From positions 1 to 33,492 of the forward strand of contig CANQBO010000007.1 of NCBI GenBank assembly GCA_947589475.1: 33,492 bases of DNA, given 5' to 3'. The stretch is from an uncultured Clostridia bacterium (GTDB lineage: Bacteria; Bacillota; Clostridia; Christensenellales; CAG-917). The position numbers and the translations under genes were made by a program. A model generated the notes under the pieces. That model made no database searches. It was not told the origin of the DNA and saw only the letters and a list, made by a program, of their open reading frames with translations. Of this stretch, positions 15,809-24,101 are shown piece by piece (the stretch's first letter is position 1; the number at the start of each line of letters is the position of its first letter).

Positions 15809-15973
15809 CCCCATAAAATTCGCTACACTCATTTCTATGGGGACCCCGATTTTGCCCCACAAAATCACTGCGTAATTTTGCGGGGACCCCGATTTTTTGC
15901 CCCATAAAATTCGCTACGCTCATTGTTATGGGGACCCCGATTTTACCCCGCGAAACGTTGCGAATGTTGCGGG
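15809..15973. repeat. Array of four tandem hairpins, period 45-46 bp
   Basis: Hairpins start at 15809, 15855, 15900 and 15946. Each opens with CCCC and closes with GGGG or CGGG (for example CCCCATA/TATGGGG at 15809-15815 and 15836-15842), and units are joined by ACCCCGATTTT. Units 1 and 3 share AAAATTCGCTAC; unit 2 carries AAAATCACTGCGTAATTTT instead. The array fills the space between two lipoprotein genes, downstream of one and upstream of the other, so it may act as terminator or mRNA stabiliser. Confidence 0.85.
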
Positions 15974-15985
15974 ATATTGTTTGCC

Positions 15986-18900
15986 TCATTCCTCGTTATA
16001 ATGACGTACAATGGTGCACGTCCTCGCATCAAGATCCAGCGTAAGCAGATATTCTCCGCTCAGCGGACCAAGCGTTTGCACGTACGTCTCGGTGTTCGGG
16101 TCATACTCGACAACGCGCTGTTCCGCCTCAACAAGGTAGCTTCCGTCCGCCTGAAGCGTGAACTCGCGCACATACAGCGTGTCCGTCCCGTCGCCGTACG
16201 GCAAAAGGAGGGAAAGACCCAAAATGGTTTTGCCGTCCTTGTCAAGCAGTACGACAACCTTTTCCGCACCGGAGCCGCTCAACACAACACGGGAAGCCGC
16301 CTTCTCCGCGCTGTAAGTGAATGTTTTGCTTGCCTCGTCCAACGTCACGGTGACGTAATATCTGTCGCTGAGCCAATTGTACACGAAAACGTACGTATCG
16401 TCCGCGGGTATGTCTATCACTTGCCATGTGTCAAGCGATTCAACAACGATCGGCTCGCCTTTCACATTCACAAATTCTTTGAGGCAACCCGTCATGCAAA
16501 GGCTCGTCGACAAGAAGCGCCCTCCCGTGCCGTGATACACCAGGTTGATGTAGCTGCCGTCCGCCGCGGTGTACGGACCGCGCACATCGTTCAACTCCGT
16601 CGTGTAGGTGAAGTTGCCCGCAGAGCCGAGTTTGAGCGTCAAAGCGCATTTGATGTCCTTATGTTCCTTGTCTTCTATCGTCACGCTGTCAAGTTTCAGT
16701 CCCGTAAGCACAAGTCTGTTGCCTGTGACCGATATCACGCCCTCTTGACCTTCAAACGTCGCGCCGACCGTTATCCTCATCGTGGAGGCATAACCTTCGC
16801 TACTTGGGATCTCCTCCACATTGTAGCTGTCAAGGTCGATGACAAGAGTCTCACCTGCGCTCGACTTGTAATTCAGCTTGCCTTCGAGTTTAACAAGCGT
16901 AAAGCTTTCGCCGCTGTCCTCAAAGGATATCCTGCCGTCCTTGTAGGCGCCGTTCACGGTGGCGTAACCGCCTGTCTCGCCGTTGTACTCATAAAGCGTC
17001 AACGTCTCGCCCGACAAACTGTAGACGTATGTGTTGTAGGTAGTTTCAAGCCTGCCGCCCACCGTCACGGTGCCGAGAGTCGTGACGTCTATCCACTCGC
17101 CCGCTAGCGCGCTCTTCTCATTTGCGCGCACAGTAGCGCGACCCGCGTACTTATTCCAGCCTCTGCCGCTCCCGTCGTAAAGCGCAAGCGCGTCCTCGAC
17201 CGTCGCCACGCTCACGCGGAAACCGAAACATCCGTGGAATATGTCGTCGCCCATGACGGGGACGTCCGCGCCGTCCGCAAGTTCCAGAATAAACAGCGTC
17301 GACATTTCCGTCGTAGCGCACTCGCTGAACGCCCTGTCGCCTATACGCTGTATCCCTGCGCCAAGCGAAACATGTTCCAGCTTCTCGCAAGCCGCAAACG
17401 CCTGATCGCCAATCGACTTCGCCGCGGGAAGAGATATGCTCTCAAGCGACGTGCAAAGCGCAAACGCCGCCTCGCCTATCGTCTCCAGCTTGCCCGCGGT
17501 CACGCTCTTGAGCGCGCCGCATCCCTCGAATGCGCTCACGCCTATCTCTGTGACATTGTTGAGGTCCACGCTCGCGATGTAGGATATGTGCGCAAACACG
17601 CCCTTCGCCACCGTCTTGACCTCGTCGGTAAGCTTGATGGACAGGTTTGCGGGGTTTTCCGTCTTGCAGTTGTATGAAAGCAACACTCCGTTTTCGTCAA
17701 CTTCAAACTCGGGCTTGTTGTTTTCCTCAAATACGCTTGTGATTTTGTATGGGCAATCGCTCCACGCCGCCCTGTACGCCTCGAGCGCCTCGTTTGGCAC
17801 GTAAATTTTGAACGCGCCCTCGCTCGGCCAGCGGAATGGGTTGGCTGCATTGCTCCAATCTATGCCCTCGATGGGCGTCGTGCCCTCGAAAACCACAGAC
17901 GTGAGCGTATAATTGTTTTCAAATGCGCGCGCGCCTATCTTTGTCACGCTCGCGGGGATCGTCACGTGCGTAAGGCTGACGCCCGTATTGTTGTATTTGA
18001 GCGCTTCCACCGCGATCTCCGTCACGTCATCGGGTATTTTGACGACCGATGAAGTCCCGACATATCCCGTTAGAACACCGTTTTCTGTCAAAAGTCCCGT
18101 CTCATTCTGTTTGAAGGTCCTGCCAATCCAATCGAGGTCGAAATTTATGGAAGGCTGTGCCTCGCCGTCCTCGTCGTAAGGGGTGAAACGCAACGTCGAC
18201 TCCCCAAGCATGGCTATTGCGCCGCTCAGAGTCGTCGTTGTGCCGCCAATCGCGTACTCCGCGCCGTTGTAGCCGCCGATCGTCAATCTGCCGCCGTTTT
18301 CGCCCTCCTCAATAAACACCGCGTCGAGTTTTTGCTCATAGCGCATGTAGATCGGCGTGAAGCTGTCGTCGCCTATGATCGCGTTCAACATAAACTTGAA
18401 GCTCTCGCCCGTGGGCGCGCCCTTGTCGTCCAGCGGTTGATACAGCCACTCGCCCATATAATCGTAATAGTTGTTTGTGCCGTAATAGATGCCCTCGGAA
18501 ATGATCTCGGTGTAGTCTTCCGTATCGAGGTCGTATCCCATAATGCGCGCGCTACCGTCGCCGAAAAGTTGAAGTATCTCGCCGTCATTCATCTCGCCGT
18601 CGAGGACGCTGTATTCGACAAACTCGCCGCTCTCGGCGCCTTCCAAAATGAAACTGCCCGTGACATGTTCATCTGTTATCTCTTCGGGTTTTTGAGTGGA
18701 CAGCGTGAAATAATCGGTGCCTATGCGCTCATTCGTCGCGGGATCTATGACATCGAACTCGTAATCGTATTGTTGCTCGGACAACTTATAATTGCCCGAA
18801 CGCAACACCTGAATCGCGGAACCTGCGCCTATCTCGCTGTAGGTCGCAAACCCGAAACCGTCAAGCGAGAGCACGTGCGCAAACGCATAGTAACTGCGCG

Positions 18901-19915
18901 TGATATAGTCGTAACGCACATAAACGCCCGCCTCTTCGCCGCACACTCTGAAAGTATTTTCGCCTCTGTAAAGTCTGCAGATCTTCTCGCCTTCCTCGCC
19001 GTCGAAGACAAACTCGTCAAAGCCGTATTCCGACATAGACATCGTAAGCTCAGCGCTCTCGCGCGCACCGTCGGTCATGCGATAATATGCAGTACCGTCA
19101 AAATACACTACGTCGCTTTCGTCCGCCGCATTTTTATAGCCGATGTGCCAAGTCGCCTTGAAAGTCGCGTTGCCGACGATCGTAAACGCTATGTTCGGAA
19201 TGGGATCTCCATTGTCATAGGAGCATTCAAAACCCGCGAAGCGCCAGCCGTCGCGCGTGAACGCGTTTGCAAAATTGCCGCTCACGGTCGCGCCGTAGGG
19301 ATAAGTTTGCGCTTGCATTTCGCCAGCTCCGCCGTTTGCGTCAAAGCGCACCGTGCAGATTATGCGGTCAAAATACACTTTGAGCACGTTTTTGCTTTCG
19401 TCCTCGCCGAGAGTGAGGCTGAGTTTTTCGTTTCCGTTTGCCTTGCGTACAAAGCCTTGAGGCGCATTCTCAAGCGTTTCGGGCACGGAAACCGTAGTGC
19501 CGGGGGCGCCTTTGAAACTGAAAGTGCCGCCAAGCTCATATTCATTGACCGCGGCAGTCTTTTCCGAATTCAGCTTTTGGAGATGATATTCAAGCGTATA
19601 CCCGACGTTTGCGACATATTTTGCATAGTATGTCGCGTCGTGCGCGGGCATGACGTCGGGAGCGAGCTTAGCGCCCTCGCCGAAATCGGGGTCGTCATAC
19701 CAGCCCTCGAAATTGAGATCGTCCTTTTGCGGCGCGGCGGGAAGCGAGACCTCGCTGCCCTCTTTGCCTTCAAATGTGGCAATGACCTTGCCGTCGGCGA
19801 CAAATGTCAAAGTGTAGGAGGCTTCGTCGCACGCGAAAAGCGTCGTGACGAGCATTATGCACGCGCATATAATAAAAATGATTATAAGGGAATTTTTTAT
19901 AAATTTGCTCTTCAT
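15986..19915 (-). CDS. Large surface lipoprotein with InlB-type repeats and BspA-type leucine-rich repeats
   Basis: The start at 19915 (1309 residues) has a CGGAGG ribosome site 8 bases upstream and leads straight into a lipoprotein signal peptide with lipobox TLFAC, Cys29; an upstream in-frame ATG at 19972 would add 19 charged residues before the signal. Two InlB B-repeat-type domains follow (about 32-100, ending FEGWYDD...YYAKY, and about 185-255, RFDANGGAGEM...FKATW). A long unassigned region comes next, then LRR_5/BspA repeats over roughly 610-870 (for example IGARAFENNYTLTSVVFEG, IGVSAFEGCGALKSVTAG, IGEAAFALCTSLESISLP). A beta-rich C-terminal region completes it. BspA-like proteins bind host or bacterial surface ligands; the ligand here is unknown. 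GC content is higher than in the first 11 kb. Confidence 0.88.
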   Translation of the reverse strand: MKSKFIKNSLIIIFIICACIMLVTTLFACDEASYTLTFVADGKVIATFEGKEGSEVSLPAAPQKDDLNFEGWYDDPDFGEGAKLAPDVMPAHDATYYAKYVANVGYTLEYHLQKLNSEKTAAVNEYELGGTFSFKGAPGTTVSVPETLENAPQGFVRKANGNEKLSLTLGEDESKNVLKVYFDRIICTVRFDANGGAGEMQAQTYPYGATVSGNFANAFTRDGWRFAGFECSYDNGDPIPNIAFTIVGNATFKATWHIGYKNAADESDVVYFDGTAYYRMTDGARESAELTMSMSEYGFDEFVFDGEEGEKICRLYRGENTFRVCGEEAGVYVRYDYITRSYYAFAHVLSLDGFGFATYSEIGAGSAIQVLRSGNYKLSEQQYDYEFDVIDPATNERIGTDYFTLSTQKPEEITDEHVTGSFILEGAESGEFVEYSVLDGEMNDGEILQLFGDGSARIMGYDLDTEDYTEIISEGIYYGTNNYYDYMGEWLYQPLDDKGAPTGESFKFMLNAIIGDDSFTPIYMRYEQKLDAVFIEEGENGGRLTIGGYNGAEYAIGGTTTTLSGAIAMLGESTLRFTPYDEDGEAQPSINFDLDWIGRTFKQNETGLLTENGVLTGYVGTSSVVKIPDDVTEIAVEALKYNNTGVSLTHVTIPASVTKIGARAFENNYTLTSVVFEGTTPIEGIDWSNAANPFRWPSEGAFKIYVPNEALEAYRAAWSDCPYKITSVFEENNKPEFEVDENGVLLSYNCKTENPANLSIKLTDEVKTVAKGVFAHISYIASVDLNNVTEIGVSAFEGCGALKSVTAGKLETIGEAAFALCTSLESISLPAAKSIGDQAFAACEKLEHVSLGAGIQRIGDRAFSECATTEMSTLFILELADGADVPVMGDDIFHGCFGFRVSVATVEDALALYDGSGRGWNKYAGRATVRANEKSALAGEWIDVTTLGTVTVGGRLETTYNTYVYSLSGETLTLYEYNGETGGYATVNGAYKDGRISFEDSGESFTLVKLEGKLNYKSSAGETLVIDLDSYNVEEIPSSEGYASTMRITVGATFEGQEGVISVTGNRLVLTGLKLDSVTIEDKEHKDIKCALTLKLGSAGNFTYTTELNDVRGPYTAADGSYINLVYHGTGGRFLSTSLCMTGCLKEFVNVKGEPIVVESLDTWQVIDIPADDTYVFVYNWLSDRYYVTVTLDEASKTFTYSAEKAASRVVLSGSGAEKVVVLLDKDGKTILGLSLLLPYGDGTDTLYVREFTLQADGSYLVEAEQRVVEYDPNTETYVQTLGPLSGEYLLTLDLDARTCTIVRHYNEE

Positions 19916-19953
19916 AAATTGAACCTCCGAAAATCGCCGAATGTTATGCTCGC

Positions 19954-20058
19954 TCAGCCTACGACGACGCATATGCCGACGCGCATAATAACAGAGAAGC
20001 CGTGTCTTGACTCCGCTTCAATACAAACTCGATCAAGTTTTTTCACAAAACGCTTCAT
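19954..20058 (-). CDS. 34-aa upstream ORF ahead of the lipoprotein gene, possible leader peptide
   Basis: AAGGAG lies 5 bases before the ATG at 20058 and about 30 bases after the likely transcription start of a strong promoter (20096-20124). The product, MKRFVKKLDRVCIEAESRHG and then a hydrophobic end, stops at 19954, 38 bases before the lipoprotein ATG. No family is known. It may be a genuine small protein, a leader peptide affecting the downstream gene, or a chance frame with good signals. Confidence 0.4.
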   Translation of the reverse strand: MKRFVKKLDRVCIEAESRHGFSVIMRVGICVVVG

Positions 20059-20095
20059 AATGCTCCTTCACGGAAATTCATTTTGTTATAGCACA

Positions 20096-20124
20096 ATGAT
20101 ACCCTACATATGAATTTCTGTCAA
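20096..20124 (-). promoter_or_regulatory. Promoter of the upstream ORF and BspA-type lipoprotein gene
   Basis: On the reverse strand TTGACA (20119-20124) and TATCAT (20096-20101) are 17 bases apart, followed by a short leader with a ribosome site. The -10 departs from consensus at one position. Confidence 0.7.
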
Positions 20125-20160
20125 CTTATTTCACATACATTTTCTAATATTTATTAAATC

Positions 20161-20250
20161 TTGCATAAAATTATGCAACTGCGCCCGAGATTTATGCAGA
20201 TTTAAAAGTAAAATTTTGCATAATTATAAATCAATGAATAATTTTGCATA
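20161..20250. repeat. Cluster of TTGCATAA motifs upstream of the lipoprotein promoter
   Basis: TTGCATAA-AA-TTATGCAA (20161-20178) is a perfect 8-2-8 palindrome. Further copies are TTTATGCA (20191-20198), TTGCATAA (20216-20223) and TTGCATA (20244-20250). A regulator-binding cluster is plausible, although the region is AT-rich. The rest of 20125-20651 holds no gene; it includes a 9-1-9 palindrome ATTTTTTCG/CGAAAAAAT at 20271-20289. Confidence 0.5.
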
Positions 20251-20651
20251 TTTTTCACATTTAAAGCATTATTTTTTCGTCGAAAAAATTTCCGACAAAA
20301 CTTCAAAATTTATTTTAAATTTTATTGGGTTTTTGTTGAATTTTTCTTCAAAACGCACATAAACGCTTATATCTCGCAAGAAATGCTTTCACATATGCGC
20401 GCTTTTAAACATTATGTCTCTTTCGTTTTTCGACGGTCATTCGACGGTTCGAAGCATAACCGCCAAAATGTCGTTTGTCCCCGACGCCGCCTTGGAAACG
20501 ATCAAAAATTTGCTCTTTTGCACACATCCGAACTATATGACGCGATTTTTTTAGTTTTCCGCGGGAAGTATTAAGATTTTAGCAAATATCCGCCGACAAC
20601 GTAAACATTTGCCCTCAATGTAAAAAAGCTGTTTGAGAGCTAAACAAAAAT

Positions 20652-20708
20652 GCCCTCCCGTCAAGCCGCATGACGCGCATTTTTTGCGTCGCGGCGAGGC
20701 GAGAGGGC
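20652..20708 (-). terminator. Terminator of the EF-G-like gene
   Basis: GCCCTCCCG (20652-20660) pairs with CGAGAGGGC (20700-20708), one mismatch; on the reverse strand the stem ends in ATTTTTG. A second GC-rich stem can form inside the long loop. Confidence 0.65.
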
Positions 20709-20743
20709 GTTGATCGCATATTATTTTGAATACGGCGCGGGTC

Positions 20744-22810
20744 TTACTTCTTCGTCTCTTCTTCGCGCTTCTTCGCGTCGGCGATTATCTTGTCGTTGTT
20801 TGTGGAGGGGACTTCCTCATAGCGGACAAGCTTCATCTCGAATTTGCCTCTGCCCTGCGTCATACTGCGCAGATCCGTCGCATAGCGGAACATTTCGGCT
20901 TGCGGGACTTCGGCGGTGATGATCTGTTTGCCGTTTGCCATATCCGTGCCGAGGATCCTGCCGCGGCGTTTGTTCATATCGCCGAGGATGTCGCCGAGGA
21001 ACTCGTCGGGAACGATGATCTTCGCTTCCATGATAGGCTCGAGGAAGCAGGGAGACGCTTTGGGTATCGCCGCTTCATAGGCGAGCCTTGCGGCGGTGAT
21101 GAACGCGATCTCTTTGGAGTCGACGGGGTGATATTTGCCGTCGTCGAGGGTCGCCTTGACGTTGACCATGGGATAGCCCGCGAGCATGCCGTGCTTTATA
21201 GCCTCTCTCAAACCCTTTTCGACTGCGGGGATGAACTGACGCGGGACAGCGCCGCCGACGACTGCGTCCACAAACTCGAACACTCCGTCCTCCGCGCCCG
21301 GCTCGAACTTGATCCAAACGTCGCCGAACTGACCTGCGCCGCCCGATTGCTTTTTATGTCTGCCCTCTTCGCGAGCCGCCTTACGTATGGTCTCTCTGTA
21401 TGCGACGCGAGGCTCCTGCCACGTGATGTCGATGCCGAGTTTCGCTTTGACGCGCTTGCACATGATGTCGAGTTGCGCCTCGCCGAGACCGCTTATAAGC
21501 ACGTCGCCCGTCTCGATGTTCTTTTCGACTTTGAATGTCGCGTCCTCGTCCTGCATCTTGATGAGGCCCTGTATCGCCTTTTCCTCATCTTTGAGCGCCT
21601 TGACAGCGTAGGAAATGACGGGCTTCGGGAACTCTATCTTTTCAAACTCCAGCTTGTTGTCGGGAGCGGCGAGCGTATGGTTTGTGTTGGTGTATACAAG
21701 TTTTGCGACGGCGCCGATGTCGCCCGCGTTGAGGCTGTCCACCATTTCCTGCTTCTTGCCCTTGAGCACGTAGAGCTGACCTATTTTCTCTGCCTTGCCC
21801 TCGGTGGTGTTCAAGACGGAGTCGCCGTTTGACAGCTTGCCCTGAATGACCTTAAAGATGAGCAACTTGCCCACATACGGGTCGACGACGGACTTGATGA
21901 CCTGCGCGCTGAAGGGAGCGGTCGCGTCCACGGGGACTTCGACCTCGCTTCCGCCCACGATCGCCTTGATCTTGTGCGCATGCGTGGGAGAGGGCATGAT
22001 GTCGAGGATATAGTCCATAAGCCTCTTGACGCCCTTTGAGGTGAGCGCGTTGCCTGCCATGAGAGGAATGAAGCTGTCGTCCATTACCGCCTGATGCAGA
22101 CCTTTCTGTATCTCTTCCTCCGTGAACTCCTCACCGTCGAAGAACTTCATCATAAGCTCCTCATCCGTTTCTGCGACAAGCTCCATAAGTTTGGACTTGA
22201 ACTCCTCTATCTCGCCGTTGATTGCGGCGGGTATAGCAAGCGTAGCGGGTTTGCCGCTCGGGTCGAAAGTCTGTCCCGAAAGCACCGCGACGGAGCCTAT
22301 CATCTTGCCGCCTTCCATGATGGGCAGCTCGAGAGGAACGACCGCGGGATATTTTGCCATGATAGCTTTCGCCGTGCCGAGGAAATCGGAATTCTCTTTG
22401 TCGACGGCATTTATGAAAATGAAAGCGGGAGTCTTTTTCTCCGTGCACATCTCAAGCGCCTTTTCGGTGCCCACGGTGACGGAACCGCTTGCGGATGTAA
22501 CGACGACGGCGCTGTCAGCCGCGTGCAGAGCCGCGACCATCTCGCCCTCGAAATCGAAGAACCCGGGGACGTCGAGGATGTTTATCTTCTTGCCCTGGTG
22601 AATGGCATAGCCGAGCGAAAGAGAAATTGAAATCTTACGCTTGATCTCCTCATCGTCATAGTCCATGGTGGAGGAACCGTCGTCGACCTTGCCGAGACGG
22701 TCGATCGTCTTTGTTTCGAACATCATAGCCTCGGCGAGGGAGGTCTTGCCCTCTCCGGAGTGACCGATGAGCGCAACATTGCGGATTGACTCAGTATCGA
22801 ATACTTTCAT
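20744..22810 (-). CDS. EF-G-like translational GTPase paralogue (FusA2 type)
   Basis: This 688-residue protein has the five-domain length of elongation factor G but diverged GTPase motifs. G1 is GHSGEGKTS (16-24) instead of the usual GHVDHGKT-like form, G3 is DVPGFFDF (80-87) instead of DTPGHVDF, and G4 is NAVDKE (134-139) instead of NKMD. The central switch reads STMDYDDEEIKRKISI, where canonical EF-G has the EKERGITI signature. The rest (ITWQEPRVAYRETI, then VWIKFEP and FEMKLVRYEEVP) follows EF-G domains III-V. Such second EF-Gs are common in clostridia and Thermotoga; their exact job is not settled, and a canonical fusA is expected elsewhere. A promoter TTGAAA-N16-TAAAAT and AGAGGT ribosome site precede it. 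It is monocistronic, with its own terminator. Confidence 0.88.
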   Translation of the reverse strand: MKVFDTESIRNVALIGHSGEGKTSLAEAMMFETKTIDRLGKVDDGSSTMDYDDEEIKRKISISLSLGYAIHQGKKINILDVPGFFDFEGEMVAALHAADSAVVVTSASGSVTVGTEKALEMCTEKKTPAFIFINAVDKENSDFLGTAKAIMAKYPAVVPLELPIMEGGKMIGSVAVLSGQTFDPSGKPATLAIPAAINGEIEEFKSKLMELVAETDEELMMKFFDGEEFTEEEIQKGLHQAVMDDSFIPLMAGNALTSKGVKRLMDYILDIMPSPTHAHKIKAIVGGSEVEVPVDATAPFSAQVIKSVVDPYVGKLLIFKVIQGKLSNGDSVLNTTEGKAEKIGQLYVLKGKKQEMVDSLNAGDIGAVAKLVYTNTNHTLAAPDNKLEFEKIEFPKPVISYAVKALKDEEKAIQGLIKMQDEDATFKVEKNIETGDVLISGLGEAQLDIMCKRVKAKLGIDITWQEPRVAYRETIRKAAREEGRHKKQSGGAGQFGDVWIKFEPGAEDGVFEFVDAVVGGAVPRQFIPAVEKGLREAIKHGMLAGYPMVNVKATLDDGKYHPVDSKEIAFITAARLAYEAAIPKASPCFLEPIMEAKIIVPDEFLGDILGDMNKRRGRILGTDMANGKQIITAEVPQAEMFRYATDLRSMTQGRGKFEMKLVRYEEVPSTNNDKIIADAKKREEETKK

Positions 22811-22847
22811 AAATACCTCTATATTATAAAATTGCGTGATATATAGA

Positions 22848-22875
22848 TTTTATCTTATTTCGATACAAATTTCAA
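22848..22875 (-). promoter_or_regulatory. Promoter of the EF-G-like gene
   Basis: On the reverse strand TTGAAA (22870-22875) and TAAAAT (22848-22853) are 16 bases apart, about 38 bases before the ATG at 22810. Confidence 0.6.
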
Positions 22876-22976
22876 CTGTTTTGCGGACATAATTTTCAAA
22901 AAATAATAAACGTAGCGCTTAATCTCCCGCGTCTTTTTCCGAGCGCGGCTTTTCATTGATAAGAAACATCGATTGA

Positions 22977-23033
22977 AAAAGCGCGTGACAAAGCGCTTTT
23001 CGAAATTGACAAAAATTCAAAATTCGATATTCT
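22977..23033 (+). promoter_or_regulatory. Hairpin plus promoter-like pair upstream of murI
   Basis: AAAAGCGC/GCGCTTTT (22977-22984 and 22993-23000) forms an 8-base stem. It is followed by TTGACA (23006-23011) and, 16 bases on, TATTCT (23028-23033). This would start murI transcription about 120 bases before the ATG. Nothing else is seen in the remaining gene-free bases 22876-23160. Confidence 0.5.
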
Positions 23034-23160
23034 GATCGGACGTATTTTCAAAATTTCATCTCTTCCGTCCCCGAAATATCAACAATTATACAAAGTCTGA
23101 AAATTTGTCGTTTGCAACATTCCATGTCATATTTGACCTCTTTTTTGAATACAACGAAGT

Positions 23161-23958
23161 ATGCGCACGATAGGCATCTATGACAGCGGCATCGGCGGGC
23201 TGACCGTCCTAAGCGGGATATTGAAAAATTTTGCGGGCAACGCCGTATTTTATTATGCGGACAACGCGCACGCCCCGTTCGGCGCGCACGACGACAATGA
23301 ACTTGCCGATATTCTTGTCGAGGGACTTGCCGTCGTACAGGCGAATTCGGACATTACCGTAGTCGCATGCAACACCGCGTCCTCGCTTTTAAAAAATCTC
23401 GCGCGCGGCACAAAGTATGAAGATAAAACTCAAAACGATGTGTTTATCATGCCGAAATGCGAGGATAAACCGCACATCAAACCGATATTCGGGATATTGC
23501 CTCCGCTTACGACCTACTCGCTCGACAGCCTTGTCTGCGCCCCGCCCTCCAATACGCTTTTGCTTGCGACGGAGGGCACAAAGCGACATCTGCGACTGCC
23601 CTACGGCATGCAAGTCGCGTCCACTCCCGAGCTTGCGACCAAAATAGAGATCGCCTTGACAGACGGCGACGACCTCTCCTCGCTTTTGCCCTATCTTTTG
23701 GAAACGCTCTCGCCCTTTATAGGCGTGAAAAACGTGATTTTGGGCTGTACGCATTACCCGCTCTGCAAGCGGCAGATCGCCGAAACGCTGGGAAGAGTGC
23801 GCTTCTTCGACGGCACTCGCGCGCTCATAGGCGCAATGCAAGATTTTGTCAGCCCCGACAAAGACCTATCCGCGCCCGTAAAATTCGCGTTTTCGGGCGC
23901 CGACGAAACTCAAAAATACTCCCGCATTTTGGAAAACCTTGTAAACAGTACCTATTAA
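23161..23958 (+). CDS. murI: Glutamate racemase
   Basis: This 265-residue enzyme makes D-glutamate for peptidoglycan in the cytoplasm. Seen: DSGIGGLTVL (8-17, catalytic Asp and Ser region), YYADNAHAPFG (31-41, in place of the common YFGDTARVPYG), the catalytic Cys70 in ACNTAS, and Cys196 in GCTHYPL. Between the first Cys loop and the next conserved strand there is an insertion of roughly 25 residues (about 81-106), unusual for the family. The ATG at 23161 has only a poor ribosome site, but it precedes the conserved start directly, so no other start fits. It converges on gpr. Confidence 0.93.
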   Translation: MRTIGIYDSGIGGLTVLSGILKNFAGNAVFYYADNAHAPFGAHDDNELADILVEGLAVVQANSDITVVACNTASSLLKNLARGTKYEDKTQNDVFIMPKCEDKPHIKPIFGILPPLTTYSLDSLVCAPPSNTLLLATEGTKRHLRLPYGMQVASTPELATKIEIALTDGDDLSSLLPYLLETLSPFIGVKNVILGCTHYPLCKRQIAETLGRVRFFDGTRALIGAMQDFVSPDKDLSAPVKFAFSGADETQKYSRILENLVNSTY

Positions 23959-24070
23959 AAATATCTTTAGCGCAACATTTTTTACGTATGCAAGCATAAT
24001 ACGTGCGATTTGCATACTTATATGAGCCACTTATCCTGTCCGAGCGGCGTCGCGGGGCGAGCGGCCTTAA

Positions 24071-24089
24071 AAAATTACGCAGTGATTTT
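24071..24089 (-). terminator. Terminator after gpr that matches the hairpin of array unit 2
   Basis: Reverse-strand AAAATCACTGCGTAATTTT runs into a short T-run (AATTTTTTAAGG), 13 bases after the gpr stop. The same 19-mer is found at 15861-15879 on the forward strand. Confidence 0.6.
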
Positions 24090-24101
24090 ACGGGAAAAAT
24101 A

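Noticed and set aside
15809..15973. Four evenly spaced repeats considered as a CRISPR array
   Set aside because: The units are hairpins with short joints and no unique spacers of constant length; no cas genes nearby.
15923..17107. Forward-strand open frame (394 codons) antisense to the same lipoprotein
   Set aside because: Arg-rich shadow of the reverse-strand coding sequence; no start signals.
18332..20113. Long forward-strand open frame (593 codons) antisense to the BspA-type lipoprotein gene
   Set aside because: It mirrors the codon pattern of the GC-rich gene on the other strand, has no ribosome site, and the product shows no domain. The reverse-strand protein has clear domains.
20271..20289. 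9-1-9 palindrome considered as a terminator
   Set aside because: A one-base loop cannot form a normal RNA hairpin without opening the stem, and no gene ends nearby; mentioned only as a sequence oddity.
20726..21832. Forward-strand open frame (368 codons) antisense to the EF-G-like gene
   Set aside because: Shadow frame; the reverse strand encodes a full EF-G-like protein.
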